Positions 41,635 through 50,533 of a stretch of DNA of 64,000 nucleotides are shown in pieces. A model generated the notes under the pieces. That model saw only the letters and a list, made by a program, of their open reading frames with translations, was not told the origin of the DNA and ran no database searches. The stretch lies in the NCBI GenBank assembly GCA_003134765.1, contig PLCM01000037.1:11196-75195 (forward strand), written 5' to 3'. Position 1 is the stretch's first letter, and each line of letters opens with the position of its first letter. This stretch comes from Spartobacteria bacterium. GTDB taxonomy: Bacteria > Verrucomicrobiota > Verrucomicrobiia > Chthoniobacterales > UBA10450. Both the position numbers and the translations under genes were made by a program.

Positions 41635-44301
41635 ATGCCGCATTTTCGCGCCTGGTTTTCTCGGTTCGTCGGCCTCTTCATAAAAAGGAAGCGCGACGAG
41701 CAGATGAGGGACGAGATGCAGGCTCATCTCGAGTTGTTGACGCAGAGGAAGATGGCCGAGGGAATGGAGCCGGGAGTGGCGCGGACCGCGGCGCTACGCG
41801 AATTCGGCGGCCTCGAACAAATCAAGGAAGCGGCCCGCGAACAACGCGTCTGGCTTTCGGCCGATCAGTTTTGGCAAGACCTGCGCTTTGGCGCGCGGAT
41901 GCTTCTGCGCAGTCCAGGGTTCAGCGCGCTGGCGATTCTGTGTCTGACTCTCGGCATCGGCACGAACGCCGCCGTCTTCAGCTGGATCGAAGGAATTTTG
42001 ATCCGGCCCTATCCATTGGTCGCCCACCAGGACCGTATGTTCGCGTTGAATGCCACCACGCGCCGGATGCCCGGATATACCGGACTCTCCTATCCCGAAT
42101 TCCTCGATTTGGAAAAAGACTCCACTCTCTTCGAGTCGTTCATCATCGATCGAATCATGGGCACGACCCTTAGTGTGGGAGATCGCGCCGAACGCGCCAC
42201 AGGTGGAATTGTCTCCGCAAATTATTTCGACGCCCTTGGAGTGCAGCCGATTCTCGGGCGCGGGTTCAGACCCGAAGAAGGCTCCGGGCGCAACGCGCAT
42301 CCAGTTACGGTGATCGGTTACGGGACCTGGAAAGATCGTTATGGCGGTGACCCTGACATCATTGGCCGCACTCAGATCCTGAACGGCGTTCAGCACACGA
42401 TCATCGGGGTCGCACCGGAACAATTCCACGGCACCTTCATAGGATATTCCTTCAGCTTCTGGGTGCCTGCTTCGATGCAGGAGACATTCGATACGACCGG
42501 TTACAAATTGGAAGACCGCGGCGCGCGTTGGATCGAAGGCTATGCCTTTCTCAAACCGGGCGTGACGCGTCAGCAGGGAGACGCTGAGCTTCACGCAATT
42601 GCGCAACGGTTGGAGAAGGATTACCCGGAAACAAATCGGGGTCACGACCTCGCGCTTTCCCCGTTGTGGAAAACGCCATTCAATCAGGCCAGCAATATGT
42701 CCTCAACGCTCGGCATCACGATGGCGGTCGTGTTTTTTGTTCTCTTGATCGCCTGCGCGAATGTCAGCAATCTTTTGCTCGCGCGTTCGCTTCTGCGCCG
42801 GCACGAGATGACGATGCGCCTTGCCCTTGGCGCGGGGCGGCGCCGTTTGATCCAACAACTCTTCACGGAAGGATTGCTTCTGGCGTTGATCGCCGCCGCC
42901 GGCGGAATCGCGGTCGCCTATTGGTGTCGCAACGCGCTCGTGCTTTCGTTCCCTTCCCCGGCGGCGGGAATCGTCATTGATTTTCCAGGACAAATTGACT
43001 GGCGCGTGCTCGCGGTCAGCGCGGCAGTTTGCATTTTGGCCACGCTGGGTTTTGCGCTGGTCCCGGCGATCCAGGCCAGCCATGTCGATCTTTCCGGAGC
43101 CTTGAAAACGGAAGCCGGCGGTGTGCTTAGCGGGAGTAGCCGGTCGCGCTTGCGTTCAGGCCTGGTTCTGGTTCAGGTATCATTGAGTTTCGTGTTACTA
43201 GCCGGCACGGGCTTACTTTTGCAAAGCCTGCAGCGAATGCAGAACGCTAGCCCTGGTTTCTCTACTGATGTAATCGTATCCGGCGCCGACTTGTTCTCCG
43301 CCGGATATAATCTTGAACGTGCCAGGACATTCCAGGTTCAGCTCCTCGATCGCGTGCGCGACATTCCTGGTGTCGAATCGGCAACCCTGGCCCGATTAGT
43401 TCCGTTTAGTTACGGGGTTTTCTCGTCCGCGCCGCTCGAGATTGATTGCTATCAACCCGCGCCGGACGAGCAACTCAACTTATCCTACAACGAAGTAGCT
43501 GAGGATTATTTCAAGACGTTAAGTATTCCAATTGCAGCCGGTCGCGAGTTTCAACGCACGGATGACGAGAAAGCGGTGCCGGTAGCTATCATCAATGAAA
43601 CGATGGCGACAAAGTATTGGGCGGGAAAAGATCCCATCGGGCAGCGCTTTCGGCTTAAGGATCGTTGGCTCCAGATTGTCGGCGTGGCCAAAAACGTGAA
43701 CTACGAGAACAAGCTGGAGCTACCCAGGTCATTCTTCTACGTCCCGGTGCGACAGAACTTCTTTGTCAGCAATAACCTCCTTATTCGCACGCGCGAGACT
43801 CCCGGCGCGATCAGGAATGCGCTCGCGCGCGAAGTGAAAGCGCTCGATCCTACTCTCGCGCCGACTGCTCCATTCCGCATCCAAGAACAAGTGGACCGGA
43901 AGGGTTACACGCAGCGACTCGCCACCACTTTGATCGCGATCTTTGGAGCGATGGCTTTGTTCCTGGCCGCGATCGGATTGTACGGAGTGATGTCGTACTC
44001 AGTTTCCCAAGGCACGCGCGAGCTCGGACTGCGCATGGCGCTGGGCGCCAGCGCCAGCGATCTTCTCAGGATGGTCGTCTCGCGCGGTCTCCGCTTAACG
44101 GTGGCGGGAATTGGCATCGGTGCGATCGCCGCGTTGTCGCTGACGCGCTTGATGGGCAATCTCCTCTACAAGGTCAGCCCCCACGATCCGATTTCCTTCG
44201 GATTGGCGCTAGTCGTAATGATTACCGTCGCCTTCATCGCCTGCTTCCTTCCCGCCCGCCGGGCCACCCGCATCGATCCAGTTCGGGCGTTGCGAGTGTG
44301 A
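41635..44301 (+). CDS. MacB-like ABC transporter permease (ADOP type)
   Basis: 888 residues. The N-terminal cytoplasmic part FIKRKRDEQMRDEMQAHLELL ... ALREFGGLEQIKEAARE is the usual extension of PadR-linked permeases. TM1 (PGFSALAILCLTLGIGTNAAVFSWIEGIL) follows, with two MacB-core periplasmic domains, three-TM blocks, and the final FLPARRATRIDPVRALRV. It is translationally close to padR. No ATP-binding subunit is encoded nearby. Substrate unknown; members of MacB-related groups export peptides, toxins or lipoproteins. Confidence 0.92.
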   Translation: MPHFRAWFSRFVGLFIKRKRDEQMRDEMQAHLELLTQRKMAEGMEPGVARTAALREFGGLEQIKEAAREQRVWLSADQFWQDLRFGARMLLRSPGFSALAILCLTLGIGTNAAVFSWIEGILIRPYPLVAHQDRMFALNATTRRMPGYTGLSYPEFLDLEKDSTLFESFIIDRIMGTTLSVGDRAERATGGIVSANYFDALGVQPILGRGFRPEEGSGRNAHPVTVIGYGTWKDRYGGDPDIIGRTQILNGVQHTIIGVAPEQFHGTFIGYSFSFWVPASMQETFDTTGYKLEDRGARWIEGYAFLKPGVTRQQGDAELHAIAQRLEKDYPETNRGHDLALSPLWKTPFNQASNMSSTLGITMAVVFFVLLIACANVSNLLLARSLLRRHEMTMRLALGAGRRRLIQQLFTEGLLLALIAAAGGIAVAYWCRNALVLSFPSPAAGIVIDFPGQIDWRVLAVSAAVCILATLGFALVPAIQASHVDLSGALKTEAGGVLSGSSRSRLRSGLVLVQVSLSFVLLAGTGLLLQSLQRMQNASPGFSTDVIVSGADLFSAGYNLERARTFQVQLLDRVRDIPGVESATLARLVPFSYGVFSSAPLEIDCYQPAPDEQLNLSYNEVAEDYFKTLSIPIAAGREFQRTDDEKAVPVAIINETMATKYWAGKDPIGQRFRLKDRWLQIVGVAKNVNYENKLELPRSFFYVPVRQNFFVSNNLLIRTRETPGAIRNALAREVKALDPTLAPTAPFRIQEQVDRKGYTQRLATTLIAIFGAMALFLAAIGLYGVMSYSVSQGTRELGLRMALGASASDLLRMVVSRGLRLTVAGIGIGAIAALSLTRLMGNLLYKVSPHDPISFGLALVVMITVAFIACFLPARRATRIDPVRALRV

Positions 44302-44383
44302 AGAAAGCCACCCGCCTTCGGGCGCTACGGCGCGGCAGGCGCGTGACAAATAACGAATAACGAGCTAAAGGCAGCTAAATCAC

Positions 44384-45607
44384 ATGGCAGCCAAGGTGAT
44401 CCACGCGTTTCGAAGAACGGCTGAGGCGTTTGGGCACAGCGCGAAGACCTTGCCGCAGAAAAATTTTGTTTCGTCGGAGGTCTTCGAAGAGGAGCAGGAG
44501 AAGATTTTTTCGCGGCAATGGGTGTTGGTGGGACATCAAGGTCAGATCGCGCAGGCCGGCGATTTTTTTGTTCCGGAAGTTCTGCCTTTGCTCAGGGGCT
44601 ACGGCGCGACAGGTGCCGGCGAATCGCTAATCGTCATTCGAGACCGGAATGGGGAGATTCGCGGGTTTTATAACATTTGCCGGCACCGCGGAACGCGGTT
44701 GTGTGAGGAGCGGAGCGGACATTCAGCCGCGATCCAATGTCCGTATCATGCCTGGACCTACGGGCTCGATGGACGGTTGATCGGATCGCCGCACATGGAT
44801 GAGGTGCCGGGGTTTGATAGGAATGAATATTCGCTTCATCCCGTGAAGGTCGGCGTGTGGGAGGGATTCATCTTCGTGAATCTGGCCAATGATGCGATGC
44901 CGATCGAGGAATGGTTCGCGCCGCTGCGCGAGAAATTTTCCCAGTGGAACCTGCCGAATTTGCGCTTGGCGAAACGGGTCGAGTACGACGTGAAGGCGAA
45001 CTGGAAGCTGATGTTCGAGAACTACTCGGAGTGTTATCACTGCCCCGGGGTGCATCCGATGTTGTCGAAGGTTTCGCCTTACGATTCGGCGGAGAATGAT
45101 TTCACGGAAGGGCCATTTCTCGGCGGGTTCATGAAGATCAATAAGGGGAAGAGTTTGACGATGAGTGGGAAGGCGTGCGCGCTGCCGGTGGCGGGTAAGG
45201 AGCTCGCCACGGCGAGTCCGTCCGGCGGCGGAGAAGAGAAAGAGGGGAAAGAGCGGGTGTTCTATTACTCGATCTTTCCGAACATGCTCCTCAGCATGCA
45301 TCCGGAATACGTGATGGTGCATCAGCTTTGGCCACAATCGCCGGAGCGGACGCTGATCGTGTGCGATTGGTTTTTCCATCCGGACGCAGCCGGGGTCACC
45401 GCCCCCCGCTACAACCCGGAGGACGCGATCGAGTTTTGGGACGTGACGAACAAGCAGGATTGGCATGTGTGCGAGCTGAGCCAGCAGGGGATCGCATCGC
45501 GCGCGTATAAACCGGGGCCATACTCGACACGCGAGACTATTCCGGCGGCGTGGGATCGGGAATACCTGCGAAGAATGGGAAGCGGAAAACGTCCAACGTC
45601 CAACTAA
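44384..45607 (+). CDS. Rieske-type aromatic ring-hydroxylating oxygenase, alpha subunit
   Basis: 407 residues. The Rieske 2Fe-2S site is CRHRGTRLCEE...CPYHAWTYGLDG (about 98-120). The mononuclear iron site is in ENYSECYHCPGVHPML (about 215-230). The SRPBCC-type catalytic domain ends with VWDRE-like sequence. Near residues 270-285 a palindrome-bearing insertion (GKELATASPSGGGEEKEGKE) lengthens a loop. No beta subunit or reductase is adjacent. Substrate cannot be read; its neighbours act on 3-hydroxyanthranilate derivatives. Its stop overlaps the convergent decarboxylase gene by 4 bp. Confidence 0.9.
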   Translation: MAAKVIHAFRRTAEAFGHSAKTLPQKNFVSSEVFEEEQEKIFSRQWVLVGHQGQIAQAGDFFVPEVLPLLRGYGATGAGESLIVIRDRNGEIRGFYNICRHRGTRLCEERSGHSAAIQCPYHAWTYGLDGRLIGSPHMDEVPGFDRNEYSLHPVKVGVWEGFIFVNLANDAMPIEEWFAPLREKFSQWNLPNLRLAKRVEYDVKANWKLMFENYSECYHCPGVHPMLSKVSPYDSAENDFTEGPFLGGFMKINKGKSLTMSGKACALPVAGKELATASPSGGGEEKEGKERVFYYSIFPNMLLSMHPEYVMVHQLWPQSPERTLIVCDWFFHPDAAGVTAPRYNPEDAIEFWDVTNKQDWHVCELSQQGIASRAYKPGPYSTRETIPAAWDREYLRRMGSGKRPTSN

Positions 45608-46647
45608 GACGGCAGACCGAGAAATTCGAGAGCGGTTTCCGAGAAGAGCTGCGCTTTGTCGCTATCAGACAGGTCGCTCATTGATTCGATGAGGGCGCCG
45701 GCGTGGGATTCGCCGAGAGGGAAGGGGTAGTCGGATCCAAGTGCGACGCGACAAGCACCGAAAAGTTTGATGAGAAGTCGTAGGGCGTCGGAATCGTGGA
45801 CAAGGGAGTCGACGTAGAAGCGCGCGGGAGTTTCGCCCTGGGCGAGATAGGATCGCGGATTTGATTGATTATCGATCGCGACCAGATCGGGACGGACGTG
45901 AAAGCCGTGCTCGATCCGGCCGATGGTGAAGGGGAAGGCGCCGCCGCCGTGGGCGAAGGCGACGCGAAGTTTTGGGAAACGCGCGAAGACGCCGCCGAAA
46001 ATCATGGAGCAAATGGCGAGTGAAGTCTCGGCGGGCATGCCGACGAGCCAGGGAAGCCAGTATTTCAGCATGCGTTCTTTGCCGACCATGTCCCACGGGT
46101 GGACGAAAAGCGCGGCGCCAAGTTGCTCGGCTGCGCTCCAGACCGGTTGAAGGGCGGCGTTGTCGAGATTCAAGGTGTCGATGCGGCCGAAATGCTGATT
46201 GGCATCGACGTGGGTGCCGATCTGCGCGCCCCGCAGGCCGAGATCGCGCACGCAACGCTCGAGCTCGCGGGCGGCGAGATCGGGATCCTGCAACGGGATT
46301 GTCGCCAGGCCGGAGAAACGCGCCGGATGAGCGCGGACAACCTCGGCGATGTGGTCGTTGAGGCGGCGGGACAGATCGAGCGCGTCGGCCGGCTTCGCCC
46401 AGTAGCTGAACATCACGGGCACGGTTGAGAGCACCTGCATGGAAACGCCGGCGCGATCCATTTCCTCGAGGCGGCGGGTCGGTTCCCAGACGTTATCGGT
46501 AATTTCGCGAAAGACGCGATCGCCGATCACCATTCGCGCGCAACAGGGTTGGTAATGATCGAGCCTGACGAATCCAGGATAGCCGTATTTCGCGTCGAGA
46601 TCGGGCCACTCGCGCGGGAGAATGTGGGTGTGGAGATCGATCTTCAT
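45604..46647 (-). CDS. aminocarboxymuconate-semialdehyde decarboxylase-like amidohydrolase
   Basis: 347-residue TIM-barrel metal enzyme. DLHTHILPREWPDL gives the HxH pair, FVHPWDMVGK and VAFAHGGGAFPF the further His ligands, and LGSDYPFPLGE the Asp. KYGYPGFVRLDHY and the overall length match ACMSD, which decarboxylates 2-amino-3-carboxymuconate semialdehyde made by 3-hydroxyanthranilate dioxygenase. The dioxygenase gene lies immediately upstream on the same strand. This diverts the pathway from quinolinate toward 2-aminomuconate. Confidence 0.87.
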   Translation of the reverse strand: MKIDLHTHILPREWPDLDAKYGYPGFVRLDHYQPCCARMVIGDRVFREITDNVWEPTRRLEEMDRAGVSMQVLSTVPVMFSYWAKPADALDLSRRLNDHIAEVVRAHPARFSGLATIPLQDPDLAARELERCVRDLGLRGAQIGTHVDANQHFGRIDTLNLDNAALQPVWSAAEQLGAALFVHPWDMVGKERMLKYWLPWLVGMPAETSLAICSMIFGGVFARFPKLRVAFAHGGGAFPFTIGRIEHGFHVRPDLVAIDNQSNPRSYLAQGETPARFYVDSLVHDSDALRLLIKLFGACRVALGSDYPFPLGESHAGALIESMSDLSDSDKAQLFSETALEFLGLPS

Positions 46648-46656
46648 CTTTTTTAA

Positions 46657-46711
46657 GGTAGGGACGCCGCGCTGCGGCGTCCGCGGACATCGCAGCGCGG
46701 TGTTCCTACCC
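46657..46711. repeat. palindromic repeat GGTAGGGACGCCGCGCTGCGGC...
   Basis: Shares its first 24 bases with the element at 15343 and fills the gap between the two kynurenine-route genes, ending at the dioxygenase stop. Confidence 0.75.
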
Positions 46712-47241
46712 TAGAACGGCTTCACCGGCTCGGGCTGCGGGACTTTATGGCCGCAGTTCCTGCAGGTGCGGCGGGCATCGTCGTTCCAGAAATCCAGCAT
46801 GGCCTGGCTGAAGTGATTGACGATGTCGGCGCAATCGAAATCGATATCCTCGACCAGCGCGCCGCAATTATCGCAGTAGAAAATGACGTGCTCATGTTCG
46901 CCGGCCGGCCGCCGGCGCTCGACGACGATCCCAATGGTGTTGGGCGGGCGGACGGGGGCATGGGGCACGTTCGGCGGAATGAAGAACGTCTCGCCCTCGC
47001 GCACCAGATGATCGACGATGTGGTCGCCTTCGCGGATGCGGACTTTGATGTCGCCCTGGAGCTGATAAAAATATTCTTCCGAATCGACGAGATGGAAATC
47101 GTTTCGCGCATTCGGTCCTTTGATCACCATCACGAAAAAGTCGCGGCCATCGTAAAGGTAACGATTGCTCACAGGTGGCTTGAAGAGCTCGCGGTTCTCT
47201 TCAATCCAAGTCTCCAGATTTACCGGCGGCTGGACTTTCGT
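46711..47241 (-). CDS. nbaC: 3-hydroxyanthranilate 3,4-dioxygenase
   Basis: Fe(II) cupin enzyme opening 3-hydroxyanthranilate. Ligands: His in NDFHLVDSEEYFYQL with the following Glu, and His in PPNVPHAPVRP. The second, rubredoxin-like site CDNCG ... CRNCG is present, as in bacterial and fungal enzymes. The conserved N-terminus KVQPPVNLETWIEEN lies upstream of the first usual start (GTG 47172). No ATG, GTG or TTG exists in frame before a stop, but ACG at 47241 would give MKVQPPVNL with AGGAG 11 bases upstream, making 176 residues. I therefore mark ACG as the probable start, with GTG 47172 as the fallback. Confidence 0.88.
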   Translation of the reverse strand, partial: TKVQPPVNLETWIEENRELFKPPVSNRYLYDGRDFFVMVIKGPNARNDFHLVDSEEYFYQLQGDIKVRIREGDHIVDHLVREGETFFIPPNVPHAPVRPPNTIGIVVERRRPAGEHEHVIFYCDNCGALVEDIDFDCADIVNHFSQAMLDFWNDDARRTCRNCGHKVPQPEPVKPF

Positions 47242-47358
47242 CGCGCCGCGAGCTCCTGATTCTAATGATGGCGATGGAGAAAGAGTGGATGTTTCGATGA
47301 TCGAGCGTATTTCCTGCGCCGGGCAGCGTCAACTCCCTCGACCGCCAGTTCCCTGCCT

Positions 47359-47469
47359 TTCATCCTGAGCTGTCGAAGGATCTCTTGATTTGTCTTCTGA
47401 GACGGCGTTGAAACAACAGGAGAGAACGTAGAGGTCCTTCGACTCCGCTTTCGCTTCGCTCAGAATGAC
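47359..47469. repeat. dispersed palindromic repeat, CATCCTGAGC...GCTCAGAATGAC family
   Basis: Same family as 5392-5498 by termini and the CCTTCGACTCCGC word. It forms the leader of the EamA transporter gene, whose start lies inside its right end. Confidence 0.75.
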
Positions 47470-48313
47470 AAGAGGAAAGGTTTTGGTTCTTACCGCGCTG
47501 GCCATGATCGCGTTTGCCGGCAATTCGCTGCTTTGCCGGCTGGCGCTAAAACAAACGGCGATCGACGCTGCGAGTTTTACTCTAATTCGCATCGGCTCCG
47601 GCGCGGTTTGTCTGTGGATCCTCGTCCGGCTGTGCAAAGGGCCGATGCGCGCCGCGGGGAGCTGGCCCTCCGCCTTCGCGCTCTTCGCCTACGCGGCGCT
47701 TTTTTCCTTTGCCTACATCCGTCTCACGGCCGGCACAGGCGCCCTGCTTTTGTTTGGCGCGGTCCAGGCGACGATGATCACATGGGCATTGCGAAGCGGA
47801 GAACGATTGCGGCCGCTGCAAACCGTCGGTCTTGCCCTGGCGATCGCCGGACTCGTCACGCTCGTCTTTCCCGGACTGTCCGCGCCGCCGCTGGGTGCGG
47901 CGGTCCTGATGCTCGGTGCTGGCATCGCTTGGGGCGTCTATTCGTTGCGCGGTAAAGGCGGTGGGGATCCATTGCGCGCGACGGCCGGCAATTTCCTGCG
48001 CGCGGCGCCGATGGCGGCACTGCTCGGTGTGGTGATGTGGCGTTCGGCGAATTTCGATCGGACCGGCCTGGGCTACGCGATTGCGTCGGGCGCGCTGGCT
48101 TCGGGAGTGGGCTACGCGATTTGGTACACGGCTCTGCCGGCCTTGAAAGCGTCCGGCGCAGCTACGGTTCAACTGAGTGTGCCGGTGCTGGCCGCGCTGG
48201 GAGGAATTCTTTTCCTGGGTGAGTCGATTACCCTGCGACTTGCGCTGGCTTCGGCTGCCGTGCTTGGCGGGATCGCGCTGGTGATCTTTGAGCGGAGAGC
48301 CGCGGCCAGTTGA
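47465..48313 (+). CDS. EamA/DMT-family transporter
   Basis: 282 residues, ten predicted TM segments as two EamA repeats: ALAMIAFAGNSLLCRLALK at the start and GVGYAIWYTALPALKASGAATVQLSVPVLAALGGILFLGE near the end. The family exports metabolites such as amino acids or aromatic compounds. It sits before kynB, 48 bp upstream, so export of a tryptophan-route intermediate is possible. The ATG lies within the end of a dispersed repeat. Confidence 0.88.
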   Translation: MTRGKVLVLTALAMIAFAGNSLLCRLALKQTAIDAASFTLIRIGSGAVCLWILVRLCKGPMRAAGSWPSAFALFAYAALFSFAYIRLTAGTGALLLFGAVQATMITWALRSGERLRPLQTVGLALAIAGLVTLVFPGLSAPPLGAAVLMLGAGIAWGVYSLRGKGGGDPLRATAGNFLRAAPMAALLGVVMWRSANFDRTGLGYAIASGALASGVGYAIWYTALPALKASGAATVQLSVPVLAALGGILFLGESITLRLALASAAVLGGIALVIFERRAAAS

Positions 48314-48361
48314 TGCTTCCGTCGCCGCACGACGAACAGTAATCTCCGACGTCAAGACCGG

Positions 48362-48994
48362 ATGAAGATATTTGATATTTCTCGGCCCCTATTTAACGGG
48401 CTGGCGCCGTGGCCGGGCGACACCGCCTTTCATTTCGCGTTGAAATGGAAAATGGCCGAAGGCTCGACGGTCAACGTCGGCGCCGTTGAAATGGGTGTGC
48501 ACAATGCGAGCCACGCCGACGCGCCATTCCACTTCAAACCAGGCGCCCACACGATCGAACAAATGCCACTCGAGATTTATCTCGGCGATTGTGTCGTGAT
48601 TGATCTCACGGCAAAATTCGGAACGGATCGGTCGCGCCAAATCACAATTAGCGACCTCGAACCGGCGGCGGAAGCGCCCCGGCTTTTGCTCAAGACCGGC
48701 GTGTGGAAAGATGCGCGGGTTTTTCCGGAATGGATCCCGGTGATCGCGGGTGATGTTGCGGCATGGCTGGGAAATCGAAACGTGAAATTATTGGGCTTGG
48801 ATTTGCCGTCGGTCGATTCGATCGATGCCAAGGTGCTGCTGAATCATCACGCGCTGGCGGGGGCGGGAGTCGCGATCGTTGAATCGCTCGACCTGAGCGG
48901 AGTCGAAGCTGGCACGTACCGTTTCTCCGCGCTGCCGCTGCGCATCACCGGTGGCGACGCCGCTCCCGTCCGGGCCGTCCTGTGGCGTGACTGA
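48362..48994 (+). CDS. kynB: arylformamidase (kynurenine formamidase), cyclase family
   Basis: 210-residue zinc hydrolase of the cyclase family converting N-formylkynurenine to kynurenine. IFDISRPLFNGLAPWPGD is the family opening. VHNASHADAPFHF is the metal site (HxGxHxDxPxH type), and GLDLPSVDSIDAK and NHHALAGAGVAIVESLDLS follow. Length equals KynB. Tryptophan dioxygenase, kynureninase and the 3-monooxygenase are not in the window. The GT39 gene overlaps its 3' end. Confidence 0.85.
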   Translation: MKIFDISRPLFNGLAPWPGDTAFHFALKWKMAEGSTVNVGAVEMGVHNASHADAPFHFKPGAHTIEQMPLEIYLGDCVVIDLTAKFGTDRSRQITISDLEPAAEAPRLLLKTGVWKDARVFPEWIPVIAGDVAAWLGNRNVKLLGLDLPSVDSIDAKVLLNHHALAGAGVAIVESLDLSGVEAGTYRFSALPLRITGGDAAPVRAVLWRD

Positions 48995-50447
48995 TTTCCT
49001 AAACTCTCGAACAACGCGTTGGAGTTTGCTGGCTCTGGCGATCGTGCTCTTCGCGATCGCGAATCTTCCTTGGCATTTGGACGATTACGACCAGGCGAAG
49101 CAAGCGTTCACGTCTTTCGAAATGGTGGAGCGGGGGCATTGGTTCTACCAGCACACTCCGAATTGGTGGGTGGCGACCAAGCCTCCATTGATTGGCTGGA
49201 TCTCCGCGGGATTTTTCGCTATCACCCGATCGTGGGAAGTGGCCTGGCGGCTTCCCTCGTTCCTGGCGGCAGTGGCGCTCCTCGCGTTGCTTACGCGGGC
49301 GGCCTCGGTTTACGGGCCCGTCGCGGCCTTGATCGCAGCGTGCGCCTACAGCTTCAATTTGTTCGTCCCGCGCCTGGCGTCGCTCGTCCGGACGGACATG
49401 CCGCTCGCGCTCGTGCTCTTTGCGATCGGCTGGCTCATCTGGAAAAAAATTCGGAAGCGCGCCGCTTGGACGACGAGAGATCGTATTCTGCTTTTTCTCC
49501 TGCTCAGCGCGGGGATGCTGATCAAGGGTCCGATTGTTTACGCGTTCCTGTTGCCTGGCATCATTGCGTTCGAATGGAGACAGCGCAAAACCGATGCCGC
49601 TGGGACCGCGTGGAGCGGTTGGTTGCCATGGCTGGTGTCATTCCTGGTCTTCCTTGTCTGGGTGGCCGGGGGCGTTCTTTTTGCGCCGGAATTTTCAGAA
49701 CACGTCGTTCTGCGCGAGTTCGCGGGGCGATTCAGCGACGAAATGCATCGGCCGCAGCCCTTTTACTTTTACCTGGCGCACCTGCTCCATCGATTTGCGC
49801 CATGGAGCTTGCTTCTGATCGGGTTGGCGTTTGCCGAATTGAAGAGGAATCCCCGCGGCTCGACAGACTCTCGTGCGGTCACGCTATCGCCGGAAACATT
49901 CTGGCTCGTGTCCTGGATCCTCGGCGGGCTGTTGCTGATGTCGTGCATTCCCTCCAAACGAATCGATCGCATCTTTCCGGTTGTGCCGCCGCTCTGTTTG
50001 ATCCTGGCGGCGGCAATTGCTGAATTTCGTGAGAACGAAAAGCGCCGCTTCTTCATCGATCGATGCTGTGTCGCGATCATCGTTCTCGCCGCGGTAATGA
50101 TAACCGGATACACGGGGCGAAAAATCCTCATCGCCCATCGCGAACATTGGGACGCATTCGCTTCCTTTGGTCGTGCGGTCGTGAAGCAGGTGGCGGAACA
50201 CGGTTGGCGCTATGGCGTGCTGGGAGGAGAAGACGAGGGAATGTTGTTGTACGTACGCGCGACGGAATTCATCGAGCCGGACGAAGCGGCCGCGCTCTGG
50301 AACGCGGCGAGAGTAAACGCGCTCGTGGTGCCGGATGACGAGATGGAGGAACTGCTTCCGCGCCTGCAGGGAGGGGAGCCGAAGAAACTGCAGGCCTCGA
50401 GGCCCGCCGGACGCTACGGTAAGCGCTATTTTCTGTTGGTCCGGTAG
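48987..50447 (+). CDS. glycosyltransferase family 39-like membrane protein
   Basis: 486 residues from GTG 48987 (overlapping the kynB stop by 8 bp). About ten to twelve TM segments. The first periplasmic loop has LDDYDQAKQAFTSFEMVERG and WWVATKPPLIGWIS, as in PMT/ArnT-type transferases that use polyprenyl-phosphate sugars, the acidic pair being the catalytic candidate. The C-terminal soluble part follows ADRIFPVVPPLCLIL-like TMs. Acceptor (lipid A, protein or glycan) not determinable. A GTG at 48951 would add twelve residues. Confidence 0.85.
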   Translation: MTDFLNSRTTRWSLLALAIVLFAIANLPWHLDDYDQAKQAFTSFEMVERGHWFYQHTPNWWVATKPPLIGWISAGFFAITRSWEVAWRLPSFLAAVALLALLTRAASVYGPVAALIAACAYSFNLFVPRLASLVRTDMPLALVLFAIGWLIWKKIRKRAAWTTRDRILLFLLLSAGMLIKGPIVYAFLLPGIIAFEWRQRKTDAAGTAWSGWLPWLVSFLVFLVWVAGGVLFAPEFSEHVVLREFAGRFSDEMHRPQPFYFYLAHLLHRFAPWSLLLIGLAFAELKRNPRGSTDSRAVTLSPETFWLVSWILGGLLLMSCIPSKRIDRIFPVVPPLCLILAAAIAEFRENEKRRFFIDRCCVAIIVLAAVMITGYTGRKILIAHREHWDAFASFGRAVVKQVAEHGWRYGVLGGEDEGMLLYVRATEFIEPDEAAALWNAARVNALVVPDDEMEELLPRLQGGEPKKLQASRPAGRYGKRYFLLVR

Positions 50448-50533
50448 CCTTTGTCGCAGTCGGCGCGCCGGGCGAAAAGCCGCTCGACTTTGCCCCGACG
50501 ATTTGTAGTCTCGCGTCCAAGTTGAAGGACCTG

